DNA of 40,623 bases. Source: an uncultured Microcaldota archaeon (GTDB lineage: Archaea > Micrarchaeota > Micrarchaeia > Burarchaeales > Fermentimicrarchaeaceae). A program made the position numbers and the translations under genes. Positions within the stretch are counted from its first letter, which is position 1; the number at the start of each line of letters is the position of its first letter. Shown here piece after piece: positions 17,230 to 27,500 of the stretch. The notes under the pieces were generated by a model. That model saw nothing but the letters and a program-made list of their open reading frames with translations, had not been told where the DNA came from and did not search any database. The DNA lies in assembly GCA_903884505.1 (NCBI GenBank), contig CAISET010000036.1, positions 72,741 to 113,363 of the forward strand, given 5' to 3'.

Positions 17230-20200
17230 ATGGGTAGTGACCATCGCGCCCAAGCCGCCATAGAATTTCTTATCACAAACGGCTGGGCAATCCTCGTAGT
17301 AGTCATTCTTCTTGCCGTCCTCTTTTACATCGGAGTTTTGAGCCCACAGAACACCACTCCGAACACCTGCCTCTTCCAACCAGGCTTCTCCTGCTACACA
17401 TTCAAAGTCGGAAACGGCACCGGAAGTCTAGAATTAGATTTCGGCCAGGCAACCGGCAGATCAATCCAAGTCACAGGCATCTCCTGCTCCCAGAACGCAA
17501 CTGCCGCGCTTCATACGTCTCCCCTTGCGGAGGACGTCACAGTCCCAAGCGGCGAGCACAGATGGATAACCGGAGGAACTTCCAACAACAGCGGCATCAT
17601 CTGCGAAGGCGCAACAGGCGTGGCAGGCACGAGATACAAAGGAACAGCCTGCGTCAATTACACCGAATCAGGCACAAATGCCCAAAGGCTGGTCTGCGGC
17701 GAAATAAACGCACGGCTGGAGCCGGCGTCCATACCAAGCGGAAGCCCGACAACGACGCCATTTCCCACACCGCCACCCGGTGCAGTCCTCATCGACACCT
17801 GTCCGTTCACAATCGACACGACTGGCTACTATTACCTGAACAGCAGCCTGAATGATGAGTCTGGAAGCGGCTGCGTAACCATAACCGCGGCCGGCAGCAA
17901 CTCCATCCTGGACTGCTATGGCAAAACCATCACGGGCACTTCTCAAGGCGGCAGCGGCGTCTACATAACGTATGGCATCACGAGCGTAACGGTCAGGCAC
18001 TGCAACATCAACAGCTTCTGGGCCGGCATTTACACGGAGGGTGCAAACGACAACAGCACCATTGATGACAACACCGCGTATTCGAATTATATGGGCATCC
18101 TCTCTTCCGGCTTCACCAACAGCAGAATCACAAACAACGATGTCTCGTCGAACCTCGACAGTGGCATGATCCTCTATTCCTCATCCGACAACAACCTCAC
18201 AAGCAACACCGCCAACTCAAACGTCAACTACGGCTTAGGCATGTGGGATTCTTACTACAACACCATTACGGGCAATACTATCAACGCAAACAGCTACTAC
18301 GGCTTTTACATGAGCTCGCCTGACAACAATCTCACGGGCAACACCGCCTGCTGGAACCAGGGTGGGAACATCTACTGCGATGCTGGGCAGAATGACTTGG
18401 GCGGCAACGTCTGCACTCCATACGAGGAAAGCGTGTGCTTGGACAGCATCACCTGCCACGCCACCTGCCCGCCCCCGCCGCCTCCTGCATGTGCGCCCGG
18501 CTTTGTGGTGAGCACATGCCCATGCACGCTAACCGTTCCAGGCGACTACACGCTTGAGAGCGACCTAAACGAAACACTGGGCGGTGACTGCATAGACATC
18601 ATGGCAGACGACGCGCATCTTGACTGCCAGCACCACAGCATCACGGGCGTGGGCGGTGGCGCTGGCATCATGGTATACAACTGGATTACCTCCAGCACAA
18701 GCGGGGTGACGGTTGAGAACTGCAACGTGGGCAACTTCTCCTTTGGCATCTTCCCGCAGAATGTTGGCAACAGCAGCATCACGGGCAACACCGTCAGCTC
18801 GAACAGCGAGTATGGCATTTTCCTAGTCGGCTCGTCCGGCAACAACCTCTCAGACAACGACGCCACTTCGAACTATGTTGGCATCTACCTAGTCAGCTCG
18901 TCCGACAACAACACCGTAACGGGCAACAGCGTACTAGGGAACAGCTATTATGGTTTCGAAGCGGACTCAGGCTCCACCAACAACCTCCTCACGGAGAATA
19001 CTATCTGCTGGAACCAAAACGGAGACTTCCAATGCGACGCGCCCCAAACCGAAGGCAACGGAAATATTTGCACGCCATACGAAGGAAGCGTGTGCTCAAG
19101 CAGCATCACCTGCAACCCAACCTGCCCGCCACCAAACGCGCCTGCCTGCGCCCCCGGTTGGGTCGTAAGCGCCTGCCCATGCACGCTGGCAGTCCCAGGC
19201 AACTACACGCTTGAAAGCGACCTGAATTCAACGGGCGGCGTCTGCATTGACATGCTCTCCGGTGCAAGTGGCTCCACATTGGACTGCCAGGGCCACAACA
19301 TCACTGGAGCCGGCAATGGGATTGGCATCGACGCCTATTATGCGGATGGGATTGCAATCAAAAACTGCACTCTGGGCAGCTTCGACTATGGCATCCACCT
19401 GGTCTTATCAAACGACAGCACCATAACCGGCAACACCGCAACCTCGAACAACCAGTACGGCATCGTCCTGTACTCGTCCAACGGCAATAATCTCACAAGC
19501 AACAACGCCAGCCTGAACAATTACTACGGAATTTATTCGGACTCCTATTCGAGCAACAATCTCTTCACGGGCAACAGCGCCTGTTCAAACACGAACAAGG
19601 ATGTCTACTGCGAAGTCCCGCAGAATGATGGCGGCGGCAACACCTGCCTGCCAGTCGGAGACGAGACTTCCTGCTCCTACAGCGTCTCCTGCGGAGGCGG
19701 CTGCCCGCTTCCGCCACCGCCCGCCTGCGCGCCCGACTGGGTTATAAGCTCCTGCGGCTGCGCGCTGGATGTTCCGGGCAATTACACGCTGGAAAGCGAC
19801 CTGGTATCTACTGGCAGCGACTGCCTATCCATACCATCCAGCGGGAGCGGCGCCAGCCTCGACTGCCAGGGCCATAGCATCATCGGGGCGGCCGGGAGCA
19901 GCGCCATTAACGTGCAATATGCGGGCAGTGTGGCCATACAGAATTGCAATATGATAAACTTCTCCGCTGGCATTTACCTTTGGGAGTCCAACCATGATAC
20001 CATAAGGGACAACAACGCCAGCCTGGATTACGATGGCATCTATATGTATGATTCCAACCGCAACATTTTCACGAACAATAACTTCAGCTCGAACTCCCAA
20101 TACGGGTTCTACCTAAGTAGCTCGTCCCAAAACAACAGCTTCACGGGCAACACGGCCACTGGGAATCATGAGTTTGACTTCCAGTGCGGGACCGAATTGG

Positions 20201-21714
20201 CTAGCAACGATTACGGCAACACATGTGGCACGCAATCCGGCTGCGAGTCATGGATTACCAGCTGCGGCGTTCCTTCGACCTGCAGCTCCACAAGCATCAC
20301 GGACTGCTGCGTCATCAGGTCTCCCGGCTCGTACTCCCTTGCGAACGACATCTCCGCACCCAATACCTGCATCATCATCACGCCAGCCGCCAACGGCATG
20401 GTGCTTGACTGCGGCGGCAAGTCAATCATCGGCCCGGGAAGCGGCCCCGACAGCGGCTCCGGCATATACATGAAGGACGTAAGCGGTGTGACCGTTAGGG
20501 ACTGCAACGTGAGCAACTTCAATACCGGCATCTATTCCGACTACACCATGTCCAACGTCACCATCGAGGGCAACACCGCCACCTCGAACACCTTCGGCAT
20601 CACGTCGAATTCATTCTACTACTGCACTATCAGGGGCAACACCGCCAATTCGAACAGCTGGTACGGCATCGGTGCGGGCAACTTTGGTTCTGCAAATATT
20701 ACGGGCAACACGGCAAACTCGAACGGTGAATATGGCATCGTCGCGAGCTATGGCCACGACAGCAACATAACCGGCAACACCGCCAGCCTAAACGGCAACG
20801 TCGGCATCTACCTGGATGGCATTTCCGCTACGGGCATAACCGGCAATACCCTCCACTCAAACGGGGGCAACGGCATTGAAATGACCTCGTCCGGCAACAA
20901 CGACTTTTCGGGTAACACCGTGACTGGCAGCGCCAGCTACGATTTCGCCTGCCTCAGCAGCGAGACGAACAACGACCTGGGCAACACGTGCGGCACTCAG
21001 CACAACTGCGACGCATGGTTCACAAGCTGCGGCATTACAATCTGCAATTCCAGCATCACGGACTGCTGCACCATCACGTCTCCGGGCTCGTATTACCTTT
21101 CGAACAGCCTTACCTCCTCCAGCACGTGCATACTCGTCAGGTCCGGAGCTAACGGCTCCACCCTGGATTGCCGGGGGCACAGCATAAGGGGGCCCGGCTC
21201 CACCAGTTATGAAGCCTACGGCATCCGGCTTAGCGGCGCAAGCGGGGTGACCGTTGAGAACTGCAACGTCACCAACTTCGGAAAGGGCATCCGCCTGGAT
21301 TCAGGGGCAGCAGGCAATCTCATAACCGGCAACAATGCAAGCTCGGACACGAGCGGCATCGAACTGATGTGGTCCAACGGCAACACCATCTCTGGCAACA
21401 GCGTCACAGCGGACATTGCCGGCATCTGGCTGGGCGGAAACGGCAACACCGTTTCAGGCAATAACGCGACCTCAGACATCAGTGACGGCATCCTCCTGTA
21501 TTATTCCGAAGAAAACCGGGTGAGCGGCAACATCGCAAACTCGAACAGCAACTATGGCATACGCATGGTCTCATCCCGCAACACCAATCTCACAAGCAAC
21601 ACCGCCACGGGCAATGGGAATTACGACTTCTACTGCGATGGCTCAGGGGGACGTGACCTTGGGGACAACTTCTGCAGCAACAAGGATTCCTGCGACTGGC
21701 TCACCTGCCATTAG
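17230..21714 (+). CDS. Giant surface protein: type IV pilin-like N-terminus fused to parallel beta-helix modules
   Basis: 1494 residues. The N-terminus MGSDHRAQAAIEFLITNGWA plus a hydrophobic helix is a class III (preflagellin/pilin) signal: the peptidase would cut after HRA, before QAAIEF. A region with Cys and N-glycosylation sequons follows. From about residue 187 there are six repeated modules. Each opens with a motif like CPCTLxVPGxYTLESDL and LDCxGHxITG, continues with right-handed beta-helix (NosD/CASH-type) repeats of about 22 residues such as ITGNTATSNNxYGI, and closes with a Cys cluster. The first modules are joined by CPPPPPPA-type linkers. It is probably a secreted or pilus-associated carbohydrate-binding or adhesive protein. 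A catalytic role (lyase, epimerase) cannot be excluded. The start is set by the TATA box at 17196-17203. Confidence 0.85.
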   Translation: MGSDHRAQAAIEFLITNGWAILVVVILLAVLFYIGVLSPQNTTPNTCLFQPGFSCYTFKVGNGTGSLELDFGQATGRSIQVTGISCSQNATAALHTSPLAEDVTVPSGEHRWITGGTSNNSGIICEGATGVAGTRYKGTACVNYTESGTNAQRLVCGEINARLEPASIPSGSPTTTPFPTPPPGAVLIDTCPFTIDTTGYYYLNSSLNDESGSGCVTITAAGSNSILDCYGKTITGTSQGGSGVYITYGITSVTVRHCNINSFWAGIYTEGANDNSTIDDNTAYSNYMGILSSGFTNSRITNNDVSSNLDSGMILYSSSDNNLTSNTANSNVNYGLGMWDSYYNTITGNTINANSYYGFYMSSPDNNLTGNTACWNQGGNIYCDAGQNDLGGNVCTPYEESVCLDSITCHATCPPPPPPACAPGFVVSTCPCTLTVPGDYTLESDLNETLGGDCIDIMADDAHLDCQHHSITGVGGGAGIMVYNWITSSTSGVTVENCNVGNFSFGIFPQNVGNSSITGNTVSSNSEYGIFLVGSSGNNLSDNDATSNYVGIYLVSSSDNNTVTGNSVLGNSYYGFEADSGSTNNLLTENTICWNQNGDFQCDAPQTEGNGNICTPYEGSVCSSSITCNPTCPPPNAPACAPGWVVSACPCTLAVPGNYTLESDLNSTGGVCIDMLSGASGSTLDCQGHNITGAGNGIGIDAYYADGIAIKNCTLGSFDYGIHLVLSNDSTITGNTATSNNQYGIVLYSSNGNNLTSNNASLNNYYGIYSDSYSSNNLFTGNSACSNTNKDVYCEVPQNDGGGNTCLPVGDETSCSYSVSCGGGCPLPPPPACAPDWVISSCGCALDVPGNYTLESDLVSTGSDCLSIPSSGSGASLDCQGHSIIGAAGSSAINVQYAGSVAIQNCNMINFSAGIYLWESNHDTIRDNNASLDYDGIYMYDSNRNIFTNNNFSSNSQYGFYLSSSSQNNSFTGNTATGNHEFDFQCGTELASNDYGNTCGTQSGCESWITSCGVPSTCSSTSITDCCVIRSPGSYSLANDISAPNTCIIITPAANGMVLDCGGKSIIGPGSGPDSGSGIYMKDVSGVTVRDCNVSNFNTGIYSDYTMSNVTIEGNTATSNTFGITSNSFYYCTIRGNTANSNSWYGIGAGNFGSANITGNTANSNGEYGIVASYGHDSNITGNTASLNGNVGIYLDGISATGITGNTLHSNGGNGIEMTSSGNNDFSGNTVTGSASYDFACLSSETNNDLGNTCGTQHNCDAWFTSCGITICNSSITDCCTITSPGSYYLSNSLTSSSTCILVRSGANGSTLDCRGHSIRGPGSTSYEAYGIRLSGASGVTVENCNVTNFGKGIRLDSGAAGNLITGNNASSDTSGIELMWSNGNTISGNSVTADIAGIWLGGNGNTVSGNNATSDISDGILLYYSEENRVSGNIANSNSNYGIRMVSSRNTNLTSNTATGNGNYDFYCDGSGGRDLGDNFCSNKDSCDWLTCH
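17788..21714 (+). repeat. Six diverged coding modules of the beta-helix protein
   Basis: Module starts, approximately: 17788, 18490, 19140, 19728, 20290 and 21045. Modules 2-4 share the opening CAPxWVxSxCxC; modules 5 and 6 share SSITDCCxIxSPGSYxL. The last three are joined by N(D)xGNTCGTQ-type Cys clusters in place of Pro linkers, so there are two subfamilies and duplication probably happened in stages. Confidence 0.75.
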
Positions 21715-21720
21715 AATTAG

Positions 21721-23580
21721 CTACATTCTTTCCGGCGCTTCGATTCCAAGCAGCAACAGCCCGTTCTTCAAAACCTCCTTGTAGCAGGAGACGAGCTTCA
21801 GCCGCGCTGCCTTGGTTCTCGCGTCCTCGGCCTGCAAAACAGGGCAGTTCTGGTAGAATTTGCTGAATGAGTTGGAAAGGTCCAGCAGATATTCGGCGAT
21901 AAGGTGGGGGCGGTACTCCCTGGCAGAAAGCTCGACCGTTCTGGGGAATAGCGCGAGCCATTTTATGAGGCGTTTTTCGCTCGCATCCGTTATCGCACCG
22001 TAGTCCACGCCTTTCGGAAGCCCGCCAGCCTTCTCGATTATCCGCGAAGCCCGAGCATGGGAGTATTGGACATAGGGTGCCGTATCACCCTCAAACTTCA
22101 AAGCTTCCTCCCATTTGAAGATTATCTTCTTCTCGGGGGTCGTCCTGAGGAAGTCGAAGCGGATTGCGCCAATCGCAACGGAATTGGCAATCTTCATCTT
22201 CTCAGCCTCACCCATGTCCTTGAAGCGCTCGCGAATCTGATTCATCGCTTCCTTCGAAGTGGCCTCAATCACCTCATCAGCAGTATAGCCAACCCAGGTG
22301 CCCGCCCTTCCGGAGAATGCCCCCTCGGGGAGCGCAGCATGCTCGTAGGAGAGATGGATGGAATTGGCAGCCTCCTTCTCTTTGCCCATCAGCTTGAAGA
22401 TTGCCTTCAGGACCTTCTGGGGATATGCCTGCTCGGAGCCGATTACATTGATGACGCGGTCGGCCTTTCCGAACACCATCTCGGCCCCGTCAGCGGAAGT
22501 GGTGTAAGCCTCATGCCCGTTCGGCTGCTTCATGAATACGCGGTATTTGAATTTAGGCAAAATTATCCCGAACTTCCACATCTGGAAAGCCAAATCCTTC
22601 CCGGTGTAGGTTGCCGTCCCGTCGCTGCGCACAAGGACCTTGTCGGGGCTTTCCATTCCCTTGAATTCCTCAATCTTCTCGAGCTTCGCAACGATGCAGC
22701 CGGCATTCTTTCCCGTCTCCTCCCTGATGACCTCGCCCGTCGCCTCTGCCTTCTCAAGCGCAGCCCCGTAGAGCCCGCTCTTCACGATGTCGCTCTCCCA
22801 AATAAGCACATCGTGGAAGATGTTGAGCTTGAACGCGGTCTCATATTGCGCCTTTACGCACTTCTCAGCCAGTTCCCGCGCGGACTTGGCGATATCTCCG
22901 GTCCCTCTCTCCATCCCTTTCAGGATGGTGCGGACCTCCTCAGCCACCTTCGGGTCCTCGATTTTCTTCGCCACTTCCACATACTCCTGGCCGAGCCAGT
23001 GGTCGAGCTTTCCGGACGGGGTGCCTCCCAGGTTTATGAAGCCCCAGACGCTCTGCGCCACCTGGAGCCCGAGGTCATTTATCAGGTCCTCCCTCTCGAC
23101 CTTGAAGCCATAGAACTCAAGGATGCGGGCGACCGAGTCTCCGAGTATGGCGTTCCTCATGTGCCCGATGTGCCAGGGCTTGTTGGGGTTCACGGCCGGG
23201 AATTCGACGAGAATCTTCTCGCTCTTCCTCTCCCCCGAGCCATACTTACCCTTCGCGGAATCGATTGCGCCTATTACTAGCTTGGCGTATTCCCCGGAAT
23301 TAAGATGGAAGTTTATGTAGCCTGCACCGGCTACCTCCACTTTCGAGACGAGCGGGTCCTCCTCAATCTGTGCTGCAACCTCCTCCGCAATCTTCCGCGG
23401 GGCCTTCCTCGCGGATTTGGCCAAATCAAAAGCAACCGGCGAGGCGAAATCGCCGAACTCCTCCTTCGCGTCCTCGAGCTTGGAAATTATCTCCTTCTCA
23501 GCGGCGAGGTAGCCGAGCTGCGCGCATGCGCGGAAGATGAGCGGCGCAATCCTCTCCTTCGCCTGCAGGTATGGGTCCAT
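21721..23580 (-). CDS. argS: Arginyl-tRNA synthetase
   Basis: A class I synthetase of 619 residues. It has the ArgRS-specific N-terminal Add-1 domain (about 1-110), the catalytic core with AVNPNKPWHIGHMRNA (HIGH near residue 138), the nucleotide-loop counterpart of KMSKS seen as FSGRAGTWVG (ArgRS enzymes often lack canonical KMSKS), and the helical DALR anticodon-binding domain at the C-terminus (YVQYSHARASRI, then LSNSFSKFYQNCPV). The ATG lies 12 bp after the convergent-free gap to the beta-helix gene stop on its 3' side, so the two genes end tail to tail six bases apart. Confidence 0.96.
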   Translation of the reverse strand: MDPYLQAKERIAPLIFRACAQLGYLAAEKEIISKLEDAKEEFGDFASPVAFDLAKSARKAPRKIAEEVAAQIEEDPLVSKVEVAGAGYINFHLNSGEYAKLVIGAIDSAKGKYGSGERKSEKILVEFPAVNPNKPWHIGHMRNAILGDSVARILEFYGFKVEREDLINDLGLQVAQSVWGFINLGGTPSGKLDHWLGQEYVEVAKKIEDPKVAEEVRTILKGMERGTGDIAKSARELAEKCVKAQYETAFKLNIFHDVLIWESDIVKSGLYGAALEKAEATGEVIREETGKNAGCIVAKLEKIEEFKGMESPDKVLVRSDGTATYTGKDLAFQMWKFGIILPKFKYRVFMKQPNGHEAYTTSADGAEMVFGKADRVINVIGSEQAYPQKVLKAIFKLMGKEKEAANSIHLSYEHAALPEGAFSGRAGTWVGYTADEVIEATSKEAMNQIRERFKDMGEAEKMKIANSVAIGAIRFDFLRTTPEKKIIFKWEEALKFEGDTAPYVQYSHARASRIIEKAGGLPKGVDYGAITDASEKRLIKWLALFPRTVELSAREYRPHLIAEYLLDLSNSFSKFYQNCPVLQAEDARTKAARLKLVSCYKEVLKNGLLLLGIEAPERM

Positions 23581-23595
23581 CAGCGGAAAGCCTCC

Positions 23596-24309
23596 TCATG
23601 CTGGGTTGCACTTGCCATCCGCGCACCCGTACGGGCAGTTGTGGATGACTGACCTAAACTCATTGTTGGTTCCGGTGCAGAATTCCTCTATGAGCACGGT
23701 AGGCCCGTCGCACTTGTCGGGCTCGGTCTGCCAGTTGCCAGTAAGCCCGTTTTTTCCATGGACTGTTCCCTTGACATCATAAACCTGCCCACCATCGGTG
23801 TCCGTGCAGGTGCCGGGCGGGAAGTTGTAGTTGGGCGTTGGCGCAGGGCTTGCGGCACAGTGCCCGCCAGCGCATCCGGTCGGGCATTCCATTATCGCCG
23901 AGGTTACCTGGCCGGGCGCATTGCAGTAGAACTCGAATACCTGGTAGGAGTTGTAGCAGTAGTCAGGCCAGTTCCCCATGGTTCCCATGTACGTGCCACT
24001 TGTTATCCCGGCGTGGTTCGGGTCCATCCCTGAGTCCGTCTCAGGGCAGAGCTGCGGGGTTGGAACGGGAGTGGGCGTCGGGGTGGCGACCGGGGTTGGC
24101 GTCGGAGTCGGCGTGCTTGTTGGCGTCGGAACCGGCGTGGGAGTCCTCGTTGGGGTGCGAACCGGAGTCGGGGTTATTAGTGGCGTGGGAGTGGGCGTGA
24201 TTGTCGGAACAGGCGTCGGCGTTGCCTGGTCCCCAACCGAAATCCCGCAGACCGACATTAGAAGAGCCATTGCGACAAGGCCGCCCGCTAGCGGCAGGAT
24301 TGCATCCAT
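23596..24309 (-). CDS. Secreted protein with a TP-rich stalk and two copies of a Cys-rich module
   Basis: 237 residues. A hydrophobic signal (about 5-20, ending MSVC, a poor lipobox) is followed by a Thr-Pro stalk (about 29-85) and two copies of a Cys-rich module (about 88-151 and 168-234). The module reads C-x-x-TD-x-G, then a G-rich middle, D-x-C, a (F/E)EF-x-C strand and an end like CP-x-GCA-x-GxC. The same module ends the large Kazal lipoprotein and lies inside the third secreted protein of this cluster. I know no named family for it. The TATA box at about 24330-24338 suggests a leaderless start at 24309. It lies 15 bp before ArgRS on the same strand. Confidence 0.8.
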   Translation of the reverse strand: MDAILPLAGGLVAMALLMSVCGISVGDQATPTPVPTITPTPTPLITPTPVRTPTRTPTPVPTPTSTPTPTPTPVATPTPTPVPTPQLCPETDSGMDPNHAGITSGTYMGTMGNWPDYCYNSYQVFEFYCNAPGQVTSAIMECPTGCAGGHCAASPAPTPNYNFPPGTCTDTDGGQVYDVKGTVHGKNGLTGNWQTEPDKCDGPTVLIEEFCTGTNNEFRSVIHNCPYGCADGKCNPA

Positions 24310-24365
24310 GCACCTATCTTTCAGGAACCTTCTTTAAAAATGCTCGGCATCTGTTCAAGAAGAAA

Positions 24366-24482
24366 TGGGGGAACCGTGATTGCCAGCTTCCGGCTGGCAA
24401 ATTTTCGTCGCCAGACGAAAGCTTTTGAACACGGACTGCCGGGTCCCGAACCCGGAAGCATACCAGGTTAGCACATTCCCCC
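24366..24482 (-). tRNA. tRNA-Pro(CGG) with a T-loop intron
   Basis: Without a 44-nt insert this is a 73-nt tRNA. The acceptor stem is GGGGGAA/TTCCCCC, the anticodon stem CCGGG/CCCGG with loop TTCGGGA (anticodon CGG), the T stem CCGTG/CACGG with loop TTCAAAT, and the discriminator A. CCA is not encoded. The D arm is weak, with only two Watson-Crick pairs (positions 11-24 and 12-23). A T-rich stretch follows the 3' end on the minus strand. The promoter is probably the TATA box at 24517-24524. Confidence 0.82.
24380..24423 (-). other. tRNA-Pro intron in the T loop (44 nt)
   Basis: Inserted between TTCAAA and T, the same site and length as intron 2 of tRNA-Arg. It folds as two hairpins: TTTCGTC/GACGAAA with loop TGGC, and TTGCCAGC/GCTGGCAA with loop CGGAA. 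I find no clear bulge-helix-bulge across its ends. Confidence 0.7.
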
Positions 24483-24516
24483 CCGGAAAGCAGGGTTCTG
24501 TTTGGTCCGAATAGAC

Positions 24517-24524
24517 TTATAAAA
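24517..24524 (-). promoter_or_regulatory. TATA box of tRNA-Pro
   Basis: TTTTATAA on the minus strand lies about 38 bp before the tRNA 5' end, consistent with a short 5' leader removed during maturation. Confidence 0.4.
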
Positions 24525-24580
24525 CAAGTCCTCGGTTGGAATAGGGAAATCAAAAATGAAAAGAAGAAAGGGATATTTCC

Positions 24581-27500
24581 CTACGTTGGGACCTGTGTGC
24601 ATGCCCCGTTCAAGCAGCTCGTTCCCCGCGGGCAGGTCACGATACTCGTCACGACTCCGGGATCCTGGCCAGGCGTCTTGCAGTCATATTCGTACAGCCT
24701 GCTGCTGTCAAGGCAGTAGTCCGTAAACGAGCCGGAGCCTCCGGTTGCCAGCGTGCCGGTCGCAGTCCCCTTAAGATAGATGTTTGATTCCCGTGGCGTG
24801 TCATTGTCCGTGTCGCTGCACATCTGCACCGGCGTCGGTGTGGGGGTCGGCGTTGGCGCAATGTAGCACCAGTAGGCTACGTGCGTGACGATGTTCGGGT
24901 TTCGGATGCACGAAAGGCCCTGGTCGCAGCAGGCGTCGCTCTGTGGGTTGCACGAGCCTCCTCGCTGTATGCAGGCCGGGGTTGGTGTGGGCGTCGGGGT
25001 CGCCGGCACTCCGCACCAGTAAACCAGCGCCACAACCACGTTGGGGTTGGGCACGCATGCGAGGTTCGCATCGCAGCACCTGTCCGTGTTGGGGCTGCAG
25101 GCTGCGCCGCTCTGCCTGCACGGGGTTGGGGTCGGGGTTGGCGTGGGCGTAGGCTGCTGGGCGCACCAGTACGCGACGTGCGTGTATATGTTCGGATTCT
25201 GCACGCACGAGAGCCCAGTGCCGCAGCAGCTGTCAACTCCCGGAGTGCAGCTCTGCCCGTCCTGCTTGCACGGGGTTGGGGTCGGCGTCGGCGTGGGCGT
25301 TGCAGCGGGCTGGCACACGTATATTGCCGCTACCGCAACCTGCGAGCTTAGCCTGCACGTGTCCGTGGTCTCGCAGCACCGGTCGGTGTTCGGCGAGCAG
25401 ACTTCTCCGGTCTTCCTGCACGTCCCGTTCCCCGGCGCACACAAGTTGTTCACGCAGGTTCCCTGGCAGCAGTCATTATCGTTCACGCAGCGCCCTCCGC
25501 TCCCATTGCATCCCTGCGGGATTTCGCGGCAGTATCCCTGCCAGCAGCGCGAGCCTTCGCAGCAGTTGCTCTGGAAGTTGTTCGGGTTCACTAGCGACTG
25601 GTAGGTCACCGGAGGCACGTAGCACTGCCCTCCGGGCTGCACGCACGCATTCGGGCCCTCGCACATGTTGTTCACGCACGCCATCCCGTTGCAGCAGTCT
25701 CCGAAGTTCAGGCGCAGGATGCCGGTTCCCTGCGAAAGGCCGCACCTTTCGCCCTGGTTCCTGCAGACGTTCGGGCATTCCTCCTGCGGCGGGACGCAGA
25801 TATTATTCTGGCATGCTGCGCCCTGGCAGCATTCGCCGTAATAATAGACCTGGTTCGTCTGCTGGTCGTAAGCCCTTCCGCAGCGGTCGAACGCCTTCTT
25901 GCACAGGGTGTCGTTGTTGCACGGCCCGCTGTATGCCTGATACGTTCCTGCGCACCTTGCCCTGCACGGGTTGCCGTAGGTCTTCCCATCAGCGCCGCAG
26001 ACGGGGTCGTAGACCTGCGGGCAGTCGCATGCCGGCGGGTTGCTGCAGTAATAGTTTATGCACGACAATCCCTGGCAGCAGTCGCCGTAGGACGGCACGA
26101 GCATCGCGAGGGATGTCTGCGGTGGCGAGCCGCACCTTGCCCCATCCGTCCCGCATGCATTGTCGGGCCCCTTGCAGATGCCGTCGTCTCCGCAGTAGGC
26201 GCCCGAGTTCGGGCAGCACGGCTTGTTGGCGCTGCACTGCTCGCCAACCTTCGCGCACAGGTCCACGCAGGCGTAATTCTCCGGGTCACAGATTCCGGAG
26301 CAGCACTGCTCGTCCAGCTTGCACCCTGTTCCGGTCGCGGAGCAGTCGTTGCCCCTCTTCTTGCAGACTCCGTCGCTGCACCATTGCGAGCAGCACTGCG
26401 CGCCCTTCTCGCACGTTTTTCCTTCGGGCAGGCAGGCGTTTGACGGGCCGCAGTAGTTGTCCACGCAGCTTCCGGAGCAGCAGTCGCTTCCGACCTGGCA
26501 GCGGTCCGCGTCCGGCCTGCATTCCGGCTTCACGCAGACCTTCGGCGGGATGTAAGCGGTCGTAGCCGCGCTGGCATATGTGTCCTTGCAGTCATATCCG
26601 TCGCAGCACGCCTTGTTGGCGCAGCTTTCGCCCTGTATTGCGCACTCATCTATCTTCTGCTTGCAAGCGCCGTCCGAGCAGATGAAGCCGTCGCAGCACG
26701 TGCTCCAGGAAACGTCGGTGCAGATTTTCTCTCCGGTGACGTTGTCAATCGTGCAGCCTGCAGTTGACTGGTAGCATTGGTCTCCACCCTGGCCGCAAGC
26801 GTTCCTCGGGTTGCATTCGCCAGGAGTGAGCTTGTTCGGGTCTATCCCTCCGCACCTTGCGATGCACATGTTCGGGTAGGTCTTGTTCTCGGAAGTGAGG
26901 CAGACGGGGTTCCAGTCCGTCGGGCATCCGCAGTCAATCTGCGGGCAGTCGTTCGGGCTTTCAACAACTGAGCCGTCCGCGCAGGTATATTCATGGGGCT
27001 TCTGGCACAATCCGTTTATGCACATGGCTCCCTCGCAGCATGTCTGGTCCGAGGCGTAGTTCGTGGCAACGCCCGCAACGACCTGGCACGGCAGCCCCTC
27101 CTTCACGCAAAGGTTCGCGCACGGGCCGCCGTAAGCAATTCCGAGATTCTTGCACATCGCAACGCACTTGTTCTCGTAAGTCTTCCCATCGGCCCCGCAC
27201 ACGGGATCCCAGTTTGCCATGCAGAGGCACGGCGTTGCCTCCGGCTGCAGGCTTAGCGGCGGGCATCGGTCCCGGCTCATAGCGATGGTGCCGTCTGGGC
27301 AGGTGTAATAATCGGGCTGCTGGCACATTCCGCTAACGCACGCCCCTTCGCAGCATTCCCTCGTTATCTGCGCGGCGCCCGTGGTCGCAAGCACGCCGCA
27401 CGCCTCATTGAACTGCGCGCATACAAGCCCGCACGTCCCGTTCTTGAATTGCGCTATGCCTGAGCATCTCGCAGCGCACATGTTCGGGTAGGTCTTTCCA

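Noticed and set aside
17788-21714. Repeats that might suggest a CRISPR array
   Set aside because: The repeats are diverged, in frame and code for beta-helix rungs; there are no identical repeats with unique spacers.
22057-23280. 407-residue open frame on the plus strand
   Set aside because: It is antisense to arginyl-tRNA synthetase and shows no domain of its own.
24060-24240. Short GT-rich tandem repeats
   Set aside because: They encode the Thr-Pro stalk of the secreted protein and are ordinary low-complexity coding sequence.
25276-26565. 429-residue Arg/Ser-rich open frame on the plus strand
   Set aside because: It is the complement of the Cys-rich lipoprotein repeats; its composition is an artefact of TGC and GGC codons.
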